This document shows positions 1 to 10,426 of a stretch of 64,000 nt of DNA, piece by piece; within the stretch, counting starts at the first letter, position 1; the number at the start of each line of letters is the position of its first letter. Below the pieces are notes generated by a model. The model saw only the letters and a program-made list of their open reading frames with translations, was not told the origin of the DNA and searched no databases. The position numbers and the translations under genes are program-made. This DNA comes from Gambelia wislizenii (lineage: Eukaryota > Chordata > Lepidosauria > Squamata > Crotaphytidae), in assembly GCA_030847615.1 (NCBI GenBank), contig JAUMIR010000004.1:224687501-224751500 (forward strand). Reading direction: 5' to 3'.

Positions 1-504
1 CATCTCTATTAGACCAGGTGTCAGAAAAGACTTTCCTGCTGGAAGTGAAAGAAAGAGACATGCCTTTTTTAAAATGATCGTTGATGTCTGTGGTTTTTGG
101 ACTCAATCTTTTCGTTAATCCCAGTCAAAGGAGACTCATTGAATCCATGGGATTTAACGGTGCATTGATTTACCATGCAACAATTAATTCAGTGGGTCTA
201 CTCTAGTTGGGATTAACCAATATTAATTGTGTGGGTTTTTAAAAAAATGCTGCCCATTTTATTGAAAGGACCTTTTTTATCAATTAAAAGGGTTTTTTTT
301 TAAAAAAACTGATTCATCAAATCCATAAATCAATTAAATGTTGCAGTCCTAAAATAACACTTTCTTTAGTCAAATGTTTACTTATTCAATATGTAAATAC
401 TTTGCATGCATACTCAGAAGTAAAACAAAATCCACAAATAAGCAATACCTTTATTGGCCAATCAAATGCAAAAAACATCATGCCAAGTTTTAAAAATCAT
501 ACAG
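1..504. other. Unannotated AT-rich DNA
   Basis: There is no recognisable coding or repeat signal here, only short T and A runs. Confidence 0.4.
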
Positions 505-775
505 GAGAAGAGACGAAAAGTGACAGTGTTGGAGTTAGAAGTCTACATTTTGTATCGGTTGTTGTTTCTGCTGTTGTTCAGTTGATCTGGAGGCATCTCA
601 GTGCAGGCAGAGGCCACTTCCCTCTTGGCCACATGGGGACCAAGTCAAAGAACAGTAAAAGGCAAAGCTTCCATGATGTATTTTGTGCATTTTGGTTGGC
701 CAGTAAAGGTAGCACTCTTTTGTGGATTTTGGATTTTTTTTTTTAATTTTGCTGTATGCCCAACAGAGCTATAGC
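505..775 (+). repeat. Interspersed repeat A, copy 1 (Penelope-like tail family)
   Basis: This stretch shares two blocks with 8405-9125. One is a segment around 515-620 that recurs reverse-complemented at about 8860-8960. The other is a tail around 690-775 (tttgtggattttggatttt followed by a gccaacatgg-like motif) that recurs at 8450-8515 and 9055-9110. The tail resembles the 'agactaacacggctaccc' end common in reptile repeats. I place it with Penelope-like elements only by inference. The 114-residue reading frame over it has no recognisable domain. Confidence 0.45.
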
Positions 776-1257
776 TGAATATGCTTCCTGGATACTGAAG
801 TAGGCATCAGTGAATTCTCAGGAAAGTAGGAGGGGTGGACAACTTTAACGGGCCTGCTGGGCTAATTTTCTGCTTCCAGAACTCTCTAGGGGCTGCACAG
901 ACTGCCAACAATGTTTTTCTGGTTTTGAAATATAGGGGGTGTGGGTGTGGGTGGGTGTATTAAATAATGGGAGGTGTACTGTGAGTCATTTAAAAGCTTT
1001 GGGGGCCACCTAGAGTCCTAGGCTGCACTTTACAAACCACGGATGTATAGAATTCCATCCTTCATCTATTATTGTTGTATTTTTACTCCCATGGAAAGTC
1101 ACTTTTTGACCACATTATTTCTATTTTTTTTTTTAAAGAATTGACTATACAATTTGTGGTGGTGGTGGTGGTGGTGGTGGTGGTGTGTGCCTTTAAATTC
1201 TTTCTGACTTTTTGGAGATCCTAAGGTGAATCTATCTTGGAAAGATTTGTTCAGAGG
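776..1257. other. Unannotated DNA with a (TGG)n microsatellite
   Basis: A run of TGG triplets lies at 1156-1183. A T-rich run follows a poorly conserved tract around 1120-1135. No gene or transposon is recognised. Confidence 0.5.
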
Positions 1258-1377
1258 AATCATAGAATTGTAGAGTTGGAAGAGACCACGAGGGCCATTC
1301 AGTCCAACCCCCTGCCATGCAGAAAATCACTATCAAAGCATCCCTGACAGATGGCCATCCAGCCTCTGTTTAAGGTT
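1258..1377 (-). repeat. CR1 LINE, 3' end fragment
   Basis: Read on the minus strand, this matches the terminal part of the CR1 elements at 31697-33302 and 43017-43613. The plus strand shows atcatagaattgtagagttgg, then the 'accacgagggccattcagtccaacc' region, then the 'gacagatggccatccagcctctgtttaa' region. Only the last ~120 bp survive, so it is a heavily 5'-truncated insertion abutting a SINE. Confidence 0.85.
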
Positions 1378-1482
1378 TGCCATTGCCTTCCTCTGAGGCT
1401 GAGACAGTGTGATTTGCTCATGGTCACCCCCGTAGGTTTCCATGCCCAAGCAGGTAGTTGAATCCTGGGGTTTATCTGCACA
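1378..1482 (-). repeat. tRNA-derived SINE, internal fragment
   Basis: The plus strand carries the reverse complement of the squamate SINE body: 'ccttcctctgaggctgagacagtgtg', then 'tttccatgcccaagcaggtagttgaatcc', the last part being the B-box region. Both ends are missing. It joins directly to the CR1 fragment on its left. Confidence 0.7.
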
Positions 1483-1830
1483 GGCCAGAACACGCCGGCT
1501 TCCCACCATCGTATTCTGTTCACAGATCAGACCATTCCTCCCCTGTTACTGGCATGAAAAGGGATGGAGTCCAGACTGCCATGCCAATCTGTTGCTGTAG
1601 CCACTGCCGCCTGAGTCCCACTCTCCAAAGCTAGGAAACCAGCCAGCAGCATGTGAGCAAGTCCTCCTGCATGTGACCAGCCTGGTCACATGCTGCGAGC
1701 CTGCTTCTTAGCTTCAGAAGAGCAATGGCAGATGGCAGCTGCAGCGAGACACCAGCATGGCAGTGTAGGGCTCCTGTAGTCATGGGCAGGGAGGGGGCTG
1801 ATCCATTTTTTGCCAGCTGAAGCAAGTTTT
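1483..1830 (+). repeat. Interspersed repeat B, copy 1
   Basis: This stretch matches 23920-24215 in reverse complement, including 'ttactggcatgaaa', 'ggatggagtccagactgcca' and the block before 'ggcagatggcagctgcag'. It is probably a non-autonomous transposon, class undetermined. It contains a 25-bp palindrome at 1669-1693 with 12-bp perfect arms around one base, which the other copy lacks in this perfect form. Confidence 0.55.
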
Positions 1831-2029
1831 CCCAGGTTTTTTTTTTTAAGCCATGTAATGGGCTTTACCCTATCCTGGCCCCTCTTTGCTCCAAGAATCA
1901 TGCAGACTCCCTGGGAGCAAAACGGGGCAAATGCCTTGCATTGTCTGGACTGGAAGGCTCTAAGATGGGGCGAGATGGGGTAAATAGCCCCTCTAGACAA
2001 GGCTGTGGTCTCCAGAGATCCAGTCCAAC

Positions 2030-2227
2030 ACTTAAACCAGCCTTTCTCAAACCTTTTCTCCTAGAGGAACCCTTGAAATAATTTTCAGGTCTCAGGGAAC
2101 CCCTGCATAAACCTTATTCTATATACTGCTCTTGCTTTCCCCCCACAGTCACAACCTCTTGAGGAACCCCTAGCAACCTCTTGGGGAACCCTAGGGTTCC
2201 AGTGAACCCTGATTGAGAAACACTGCT
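2030..2227 (+). repeat. hAT-like miniature transposon, copy 1
   Basis: The two ends are near inverted copies: 'ccagcctttctcaaacc' on the left and 'gggttccagtgaaccctgattgagaaacactg' on the right. A related copy lies in the opposite sense at 61243-61450, sharing 'gagacctgaaaattatttcaagggttc'. The 'tttctcaa..agggttc' ends resemble hAT miniature elements. No transposase is present. Confidence 0.55.
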
Positions 2228-2453
2228 CAAACCTCTACACCACATTAGCTAACATGTGGTGATTGCTTACATCTATTTAAAGATATTTACTGACATACAC
2301 AATCCACTTCTATGCATATTTACTCTGAAATTTGTTTTCCTTAATAACTGGTTTGTGTTCCCAGGACTGCAGGCTTTAAGTTATTCATCTTTTATTTCTT
2401 CTTTTTCAATTTAAATATATAAATTACTAAATAGTAAAAGGAGCCAGCATAGT

Positions 2454-3484
2454 TGTCAGGAGTTAAAAACTTAACTCCATTATAAACTGGCCAAAAAACT
2501 GCAGACTCATGCTGAGACATAATGGCTGACTCCATGAACTGCCTAGTCTGCCTTAGCTACAGAAGGAAGGTTCTTACTGGTGTGTAAAATAATGTGACTG
2601 AGGTCCCGTCTACACGGTAAAAAAAATACGTACGCCGTTCGGAAGATCGCTCTTCCATACACACAGGCGTTCGGATTCATACGTGTCATTCAGAAGGGGG
2701 GCTAGCGAATCCCCCGTAAACTACGTGGATTCGGCGTTCGGGAGGATTAGCGGATCTCGGCACAAAATACGTACAGCCATTCGAATGGCTGATGGTCTGT
2801 ACGCCCCGTTCGCACACATACGAACAGGCAGTGTAATCTGATTGGCTGGCCGAGTAGAGGGGGCAGGGCTAGCAAGGAGGGGAATTGGGAGCGGACGCCA
2901 TGTTGGATTCCTGGCTAAGCGAGAGTCCGGTAAGTTGGTGAATTTTATATATTTTTATTTTACTTTGTAAATAGGGAAAACCGAATGTCCGCAAAGCAGG
3001 CACCTTTTTTAAATTTAAAAAAAAAAAGCGCCAGGAGATTTAAAACTGCCGCATGCTTGCTCCAGCCAGCTGGGGAAGGGGGCTCATACGGAGTTTAGGG
3101 GGGTAAAAAATCATGTAGGCGGATCGTATGAATACGAACAGCTGCCTATTCGTATTTTTTACCCCCCAAACGGATTTTTTTTAAAATCGTATAGACGCAG
3201 CATGAGTAAGCCAATGCCCTGTAACTGTGTATATGGGAGGGCTCGGAGCAGAGCTCACTTCTCTTCTTCCTGTGAATGCTGAGGCCTGGTGAAGCAGTTT
3301 CTCCCTGAATTGTAAATATTTGTATATATTGCAACTGTTTGAGTTTGAAGATAAAAGTGCCTCCTACTTATTTGGATGTCAAACACTCTGTGTGTGAGCA
3401 TTCTTGGGAGCAGGTTGCTACTGAGTCTACTGAGACAGTTTTGGGGCTTCTGCTGGGGACTGCATGTCCTATCATCCCCTGACA
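2454..3484 (+). mobile_element. Solo LTR 1, 5-bp TSD atagt, split by a DNA transposon
   Basis: The element starts tgtcagg and ends cctgaca, a perfect 7-bp inverted terminal match. It is flanked by atagt at 2449-2453 and 3485-3489. Removing the nested transposon (2603-3202, plus one copy of its 4-bp duplication) leaves about 430 bp, a normal solo LTR size. A 5-bp duplication suits Ty3-type or some retroviral LTRs. An ataaaagtg stretch near 3350 could be a polyadenylation region, so plus orientation is only a guess. No internal sequence remains. Confidence 0.8.
2603..3202. mobile_element. GTCTA-TIR DNA transposon, copy 1 (non-autonomous)
   Basis: The 600-bp element has ends gtcccgtctacacgg and, inverted, tgctgcgtctatacg, and is flanked by tgag at 2599-2602 and 3203-3206. 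It is CpG-rich, with repeated tacg/cgta/cgttcg words. It shares with the copies at 10378-19064 and 38875-39451 a central block: gattggct, then a gc-rich stretch, then gccatgttggat, ctaagcga and ggtaag. No transposase is encoded. Three copies with 4-bp duplications argue for one family, superfamily unassigned. Confidence 0.75.
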
Positions 3485-3590
3485 ATAGTGTAGTGGTTTG
3501 AGTGTTGGACTACAACTCTGGAGACCAGGGTTCAAATACCTGCTCAGCCATAAAAACTCACTGGGTGACCTTGGGCAAGTCACACACTTG

Positions 3591-4091
3591 TTTGTTTGGT
3601 TGTGTTCTTAATTTTTTTTTTTTTTAAGATAGCCTGTATGACATTGGGGCGGTCCTGGGACAGAAAATTATTTATTAATTCATTATTTAAATATTAATTT
3701 AGATAACAGACCAAAGAATTTCCAGAGATGACTGTTGATGTTGTCACTTTTGACTCTAGCGTACAATTTGTTATTGATACCTTCAAAATTGTTGGGTTTT
3801 TCCCCCCCTTTTCCTTTCCTTTTCTTTTTTCTTTTTTTTGGTCATGTTAAAATTGCATTACCCAGTCTGGGAGGGGGGATAGAAATTCAGATGGACTACA
3901 TAGCCCATATTATTTGTTGCTTGGGGCTAGTGGGAGTTCAAGATTGTCGTATGTTCCCATCTTACAGCCTGTTCAATTAAGCTGTGTCAGTAATTTGCTG
4001 CTCACTTCTTTCTGCTCTTTCCCCCGCTAACATGTACGCTGTTCACTTGCCCCTCAAACATCTTCTCTGGTAAAAGTTAATAAGAAGTGAT
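3591..4091. other. Unannotated DNA with a T-run and a degenerate miniature-element relic
   Basis: There is a T-run near 3610-3626 and a C/T-rich run at 3800-3840. The stretch 3855-3960 (acccagtctggg to gtgggagttcaagattgtc) vaguely resembles the palindromic hAT elements seen at 25711 and 63684. No gene is recognised. Confidence 0.4.
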
Positions 4092-4782
4092 TGTTGGGGT
4101 GTATGAGCTTAAAAATTAAAAATTCATTAAAGATTCCAAAGAGCAAGCCCTTTGGGAATATCTTCTTGAGAAAAATAAAACTTTTAGTATAGCAGAGTTA
4201 GCAGAAACAGAACAGGGACAGACTCAGTTAACAAAGTACTCAGTTATTAATGCCACTTAAACAAAAGAAAGACAAAACAACTTCTTCCTTTAAAAAGAAA
4301 ACTAAGTATTTTCGAATAGCTCTTGCAATCTACATATTCAAGGGAAGCTAGCATCCTAACTAACTAAGGGTTTAGGGTAGAACTCACCCATCCAGTGAGA
4401 TCAGGTAAGATAGGGAAAACAAGGCAGGATGTCCTTACATCTGTGTGCAGGCAGCACCCATGTTTCTTCAAAGAGAGTGAATACAAGTATATGTGAGTGA
4501 GAGCATGGCTCCCGTGGTTGTCTCCATATGAGACTTAGAGAGAGAACAAAGAGTCATAAACTTTTAAAATCATGAGGTCATATGATAATTGACACAATAG
4601 TCACTCCACTCCATTTGGCTTGGCTAAGTCAGAGCTACTAGCCAAGCCCCACTAAGGATAGGGTGAGGAGAAGGGGGAGGATCTCCTAACATGCAAGGAG
4701 ATTCCTGTAATTCTTTGTAAGAACTTGCTTAACTCTATTAGTCAGCAAGTGGGGGGTACAGGAAGAATGCTCCATGTCAACA
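4092..4782. mobile_element. Solo LTR 2, 5-bp TSD gtgat
   Basis: The sequence between exact gtgat copies (4087-4091 and 4783-4787) starts tgttgggg and ends gtcaaca, giving TGTTG/CAACA inverted ends. At 691 bp with no coding potential, it fits a solo LTR left by recombination of a full element. Orientation is uncertain. On the minus strand the sequence ends in an AT-rich part and then CACCCCAACA. I do not recognise the family. Confidence 0.75.
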
Positions 4783-4787
4783 GTGAT

Positions 4788-7700
4788 GTTAAATGTTAGT
4801 AAGGAACAATGTGTTAATTTCAGTTAGTACACACTAATCTACAGCAACAACAGCAATAAGTAGCTCGCTACAAAGATTAGTCAGTGAATCAAGGATGGAG
4901 AATTTTTAATCAGACTTTTTTTAATGCCTTTGTACATGCGGAGAACATTTTTCTTACAAGTGAATCACTGCATGATCTTTGCCTCCTTGTCCCTCAGTAT
5001 GTTTTTTAAATTGTTCCCTCAAGTCTCTTGGTTGTTACTACAGCTATAAACAGACCAGCATATATGTATAACCCGCCCTGACACACACGCACACACACAC
5101 ACACACACCAATCTAAGCATTGATTTTTCCTCCCTTCTTTCACTAGTTCTTGGTTTGTGACCAAGACACTTTGTTTTTCCAGCCTGCAGAATCTGACACA
5201 AGAACAGAAAGGTTTCAAGACTGTTTTTCATATGGATGTATATATGTATAATTAAGATTTTTTGACTAAAATAAAAAAGTATAGATTAAAAAAAGAAAGA
5301 CTGTTTTGCACTGATGGATCATAATTAGAGCTGAATTATAAAAGGGATGGCAGGGAACATCTTGCAACTTCTCATGAACAGATTTTATGAGCACATTCGG
5401 GTCAAATAGATACCCCAGAAGTTCTCAGTACTCATGTGAGTGTAATTTCCTGCACATCATGTTCCTCTGTGTTAGTATCATTCTCACCTGAATTATTAAT
5501 GATTGGGTTTGTTTGAATGAGAGGGGAATGGAGAATGTAGCATGGATTTGTTCAGTGTTCCTGTGCATGGAGAGACAGGCTTTACTAGTTGAAGCTTAGC
5601 TCTGCACGATGGCCTGCTAGTTCATACCACAAGGAAGAAGTTTCTTGTAATTTTGCAATTTAACTTTTTGGGTTGTGGTTGATTTACTTTGCAGCGAATT
5701 CACATATACCTAATACTATTTTAAGTATATATTGAGAACTAGTCTTGGCCACATGTAATTTAATATCAAAAGATTTCATGGTTTGGTTGTTTGAGCGTTG
5801 GAATTAAATAGTTTTTGCATAAATACATCTAAAGAGAACAGAACTTATTTTCTATAGTAATTAATTATTAATATTCATAAACTCACAAAAATTGCATCTC
5901 TTTCCTGTTGTGTTCCATAAGACAGTTATAATTTTCCATAATTTTCCACTATATAGTCATGGGGGTAGAGACAGGAAGAAGGTGGGCCTGTGGCAGAGAC
6001 TTTCTCATCCACTGCAATAACATCTTCAGAAAACACACATTCGAAGACATTTCTGCAGTGAGGAGAAAATTGTTTAAACTGCTTGTTGTCCCATGCAGGA
6101 ACAAACAATTTAAACAAACATATCCCAAGTTAATCCCTGTTAATCACTTGGAAGCAAGTGTGGGAGGGTGACTATTCTTACAGGTTCTGGACAGCAGGGA
6201 CTGTAGTCTGGCCCAGGGACTTGAGCGCCCCATTGGGAGAAAACATAGCTGTGAATGTTGATACAAGAGCACCTTGGTGGTTAATTCTAAGTCATTCCTC
6301 ATTATCATCTACATCCCAGGCCGTAGCCAATAGTTGCCTGTGGTCTCAGGATGCAACCATGTTTTACACAGATATCAAGACATAGTAACAGTGCAAGGGT
6401 GTATATATGTGTGGAGGGTGCTATATAATGGAATAATCCAGTCTCCAGAGGTTTTTAAAAAGCAGTTTTTAATGCTGGGGGAATGTGATCTCTCAACCAT
6501 GAAAGTTTGCCATATTAATGGACTTTAAATGCTATGTATGTTAATAAGCCTTCGTGTCTGTAATTTACAAACTGAGGGTTTTGTATGCCAGAGATGGAGC
6601 TTTGCAATAACTGAAATATTCTGCTTCCCCATCCTCACCGTAAAAATTAGCACAAGCTAAGGATTGCATTGGTGTACTTATGTTATTCCAGAAGGGAATA
6701 TCCCTGAAAGTAGAGACTACCAGGGTATCAGTGTGTATGGACAGGGGGACAGATGTGTAGAAGAGGGAGGGACAGGAGGAAAATTTTCAGACTATAGCTT
6801 AGAAATGTAAGCTTTGTTGTTCTTGATGATAATGATTCTTGATTATAATGATTTCAGGCACTAGCACTTATTTATTATGGTAGGTAACATTCTCCCATGA
6901 AGCCACATATAACCACAAGAGTGGTTTTACAGCCCCAGAACCTTTCCCCCAGACTCCCCTGAATCACCCCTTTTCTTCCAAAAAAAAAAAAAAAAGTGAA
7001 TGTTCACCTTCTAGGAGTGATTCGCCTTTTAAATATGTTGCAGCTCCCTCTGAATATTGGTTTTTCAAAAACCTGAACCAGTTAGATGTCATTTTAGCAT
7101 TTGGGGGCAGTCTATGTGTCTACCTATGGAGCATCCCAAAGGCAGAAAATTGGCCCCCAGACCTGCTGAAGTTACTCATCCCAGTCCCTTACCTTGTAGG
7201 CATCTACCCATACATTTACAAATGCGTGTGCATGTCAGGGATGGGCAACTGCACCAGAAGTGGAGGGCATTTTTTCTTGCCACACCTGGCCAGTCCGTGG
7301 TACCACCACAGTTTGGCATGTGGAAAGTGGCACAAAATCACTTCTGGATGCCATTTTCACCAATTTTTAAGAGTTTTTGGCAGGCTGGGGGAGGGGCTCT
7401 GTGAGGATAGGGAAGGCAAACCATATTAGGGTAAAAAAACAATATTAGGGTTAAAAAATAACAATATTAGGGTAAAAAAACCACCCAAAATCACCCCCAC
7501 CCCTCCAATGTGGCTTCAAGGTCCACACTTAGAAGTCTGCATGCAGCCTGGAGGCCACAATTTACCCACCTACATGTATGTTGTGTGACTTCTTTAATTT
7601 TTTTTATGGCCATTGAATATTTGTTTACTTGGTAAGAATAATACCAAGTAACACTGTCGTTTGGCTATGATTAGCTCTCTTGGCCCTAATTCAGAATGTA

Positions 7701-8404
7701 AATCGTTCACGTTTCTTTTCCATGCTACTGTATTTTCACCATCTTAAAGACCTTTGGGGGGACACCAGTGCATGTCATTATCATGTCATTAATGAGTAAT
7801 CATGTCATTAATGATTCATGGAAGAGTTCCCTATAACTATGCTACTTGTTCAAAATACATGTTGCACCTACAATCTGCTTCTAACATTCAGATTTTCTGT
7901 CTGGTTCCTCCTCTATGTACTAGTTGCTATTATCTCTGTGAAGCAAAGGACAATTCTTAAATCAGTAAGCATCCAATATAATGAATACAATTAATGCTCT
8001 CAAGTGAATCTCTGTTTTTGAAGTCCACATGTAGGTCTTATCTCTGAAACCACTTGAAGTATCCCTGTGGTTGTTATAGGGGAAGACAGCATCTTGGGAA
8101 AACCCTGTAATTTATCCACAGTTCAGCTTTCGTGACCTGCTACATGGTTAGATTTGCTATCGCATCAAGTGCAGCTGTATTTCAAAATATCGTTTCAAAA
8201 AATCACTTGAACAAACGGTTGTGTGGGGGCCCCCATTTTTCCTTCAGAAATTATTGTGCCATAATTCAGTTTGAAGTGACTGAGTACATATGGCTGAAAA
8301 GAGTGGTAAAGCCTTTCAATGCTTCCAGAGAGGCGGGTGTATTATCGGGAGAGAAAGAGAAACACAGGGGTTTGTGACATCTTAAAGCTTAACCAGTTAT
8401 ATTA
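4788..8404. other. Unannotated non-coding tract with simple repeats
   Basis: No gene or clear transposon is seen. It holds an (AC)n run at 5081-5108, an A-run at 6980-6994 and a three-unit tandem repeat at 7423-7480 (units of the form aatattagggtaaaaaaac). Short reading frames in it have no recognisable domains and no matching neighbours. Confidence 0.5.
7423..7480. repeat. Short tandem repeat, ~20-24 bp unit x3
   Basis: Three units share 'atattagggt' followed by A-rich spacers of slightly different length. Each contains a single ttaggg word, but the words are not adjacent, so this is not telomeric sequence. Confidence 0.75.
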
Positions 8405-8535
8405 TTCATGAGCTTGCATCATGTGTTTTCCATTTGGCTGGCTAATAAAGGTATCACTTTTTTGTGGATTTTGGATTTTGTTTTGCTGCATGGCCAACAT
8501 GGCTACCCCTGAAATGTGTTTCCTAGATTTGAAGA
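8405..8535 (+). repeat. Interspersed repeat A, copy 2
   Basis: The block from 'gagcttgcatcatgtgttttccatttggctggctaataaagg' to 'gccaacatggctacccctgaaatgtgtttcct' is closely matched at 9020-9125, and its tail matches 690-775. The ending resembles the '...agactaacacggctacccctctgaa' tail widespread in reptile genomes. Confidence 0.55.
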
Positions 8536-8635
8536 TACCTCATTTTGCCGCAACAAGGACAGGGACATGCTGATTGCCAAAGAAGTTGCTCACTGCTGCA
8601 AAAGGATTTAAATTTTTCTGTCTTTTGTCTCAGCT

Positions 8636-8843
8636 CCACATGGCGCAGTGGTTAAATGCTGGTATTGCAGCCACAAGGTTGTGAGTTTGACCCTGCAAGG
8701 CTCCAGGTTGACTCAGCCTTTCATCCTTCCATAGGTTGGTAAAATGAGTGCCCAGCTTGTTGAGGATAATTAGCTAACACATTGAAAACTGCTTAGGGGG
8801 TGCTTAGCACTATAAAGTGGTATAGAAATTAAGTGCTGTTGCT
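8636..8843 (+). repeat. tRNA-derived SINE with L2-like tail
   Basis: The head ccacatggcgcagtggttaaatgc and a 'gtgagtttgaccctgc' B-box region give a tRNA-like start. Next comes 'ggttgactcagcctttcatccttcc', a 'ggttggtaaaatgagtgcccagcttgtt' core and a tail 'agcactataaagtggtatagaaattaagtgc'. The tail is of the kind shared with L2-mobilised SINEs. It looks near full length, though mutated. It sits between two rearranged pieces of repeat A. Confidence 0.75.
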
Positions 8844-8965
8844 TCATGGCCAGGACGCAGGAGTGGCTTCTGCCTGCATGAGACCGCTCACCTGAACAAC
8901 AACGCAAGTAACATCTGAAACAGCATGTAAGCCTGTGACTCCAACATTGTCACTCTTCTTTCTTT
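8844..8965 (-). repeat. Interspersed repeat A, inverted piece
   Basis: The reverse complement reads agtgacaatgttggagtcac, then a gttgttgttcaggtgagc region and gcaggcagaagccactcc. It aligns with the plus-strand block at about 515-620. Its orientation is opposite to the flanking copies at 8405-8535 and 9010-9125, so the locus has been rearranged or carries two insertions. Confidence 0.5.
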
Positions 8966-8989
8966 CTTTCTTTTTTAAAAAACATTGTT

Positions 8990-9125
8990 TGCATAATGAA
9001 GAAGTCGGTAGAGCTTTGAAAGCTTGTATCATGGGTTTTGCATTTGGTTAGCTAATAATGTATCACCTTTTTTGGATTTTGTTTTGCTGCATAACCAACA
9101 TGGATACTCTGAATGTGTTTCCTCG
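8990..9125 (+). repeat. Interspersed repeat A, copy 3, with hammerhead-like core
   Basis: This begins with tgaagaagtcggtagagctttgaaagcttg (described in parts: a TGAAGA box at 8997-9002 and a GAAAG box near 9018-9022). It continues with 'ggttagctaataatgtatcacc' and ends 'accaacatggatactctgaatgtgtttcct'. Such TGAWGA...GAAA pairs occur in Penelope-like element repeats, where they derive from hammerhead ribozymes. The core here is degenerate. Confidence 0.45.
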
Positions 9126-10377
9126 ATCTGGTTTTAAGCTGAAGTCTATAATAAGTGTGTACATGTGTGTCTGCCACAAGCTCAGAAATGTGTTCAGGAC
9201 ACTTGAAATCTTGCTTTGAGACTATGGGGACACCAGATACATACCTCATGGTTATTTGTTGCTGTTGTTTAAAATTAACCCATTTTAATCCATTTTACTG
9301 TAATTTGTCTGTAGAATGCAGTATGATCAGTCACTTGGCAGCAGACTACTCCATTTAAATGTGCTTGTAGCTTGTAGTACCATCTTCTTTCATTAGCTGG
9401 GAGACCTTACTAACCATCATATAGCTGTTATTCGAGGCAATGGTTCCTGTTAAAAGAAGGGAGTCTATGAGAAGCCAGTTTGTGAAGAAGCAATTAGCAA
9501 AAACTCTACCAGGACTTTCTGAAACCACAGAGCCACAGACAAAAAGGGAAAAAGTGACACCCAGAACAGCCAAAACTATAGAGCAGAAACATGCAAGATA
9601 TGAAATGGACAGAGTAGCAATGACTGAAATCAGCAACTCTCCTGTATGGAAAAAAGAGTATCCACTCTTGGATTTATAATTCTAATGTATTAATTACAAA
9701 TTGTCTCAGAGTCGGCTTACTACTGCCATGCTGATAGACTTCCTACTTCCATCTGATGGTAAAGAAAACCTCCAGGGATATGTTGCAACTCCAGAGAATG
9801 GGTTCAGCTGTGAATAACACTGCATGTGAAAACAGGAGACATTCCTAAAGGTCTCAGAGTCCATGGCTTGATTGACACCAGATACAATGTATCCAGTACT
9901 GATAATTCCATAACATAGGTTGAAACTTTTTTACGTATTACACTGTATGAGAATACAGTACAGCAAGTGAGAAGCCAGGTACTTTTACTAGTTTAGAACC
10001 TAGTGAATGTTGGCAATATTTCTACTTAGTTAGATGACTTCCTTGTGATATGAAAGCTGTGGGTAGCATAATTTTTTCTCTGATGGAGAAATTGTGTGGG
10101 ATACCGAGTATATTCAAGATCTTGCTGTGGTGATGTTTTAGCTGAGAGTTTAGGAGTATAAAAGCAACGACGATTTCTTTATTTCACCAGCTGACACTGA
10201 CAATTGAAGACCTCTCCACCCCGCTTTGGACCTTGCATAATTAAAAGTTTTTAAAAAATATTTCCTGCACTGACTGATATTTAGAAGTTTGCCTGAAATT
10301 CAAACTAGATTAGAGTACCCATGGCTTGAAATGACAAGAGTTATGAAATGCTGCCAACTAAGCAAAGTTTTACTGAG
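9126..10377. other. Unannotated DNA with one small basic reading frame
   Basis: A 79-codon frame at 9440-9679 (+) encodes a lysine/arginine- and threonine-rich peptide beginning MVPVKRRESMR. I recognise no family, and no splice or promoter context confirms it as an exon. The rest shows no repeat signature. The stretch ends at the 4-bp duplication of the transposon that hosts the provirus. Confidence 0.35.
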
Positions 10378-10426
10378 AGGTTGTCTAAATGGTGAAGACA
10401 ATCCTCATGAGATTTGCTGGTAATGC

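Larger units (their letters stand above)
2440..3590 (+). repeat. tRNA-derived SINE interrupted by a solo LTR
   Basis: The SINE head 'ggagccagcatagt' lies at 2440-2453. The body resumes at 3485 with 'atagtgtagtggtttgag', followed by the 'accagggttcaaatacc' B-box region and 'gggtgaccttgggcaagtcacac', and ends near 3590. Everything between is the solo LTR at 2454-3484, whose 5-bp target duplication (atagt) came from the SINE itself. The SINE lacks its 3' tail. Confidence 0.8.

Noticed and set aside
7423..7480. Telomere-like ttaggg words
   Set aside because: The words are separated by A-rich spacers and are not a tandem hexamer array.
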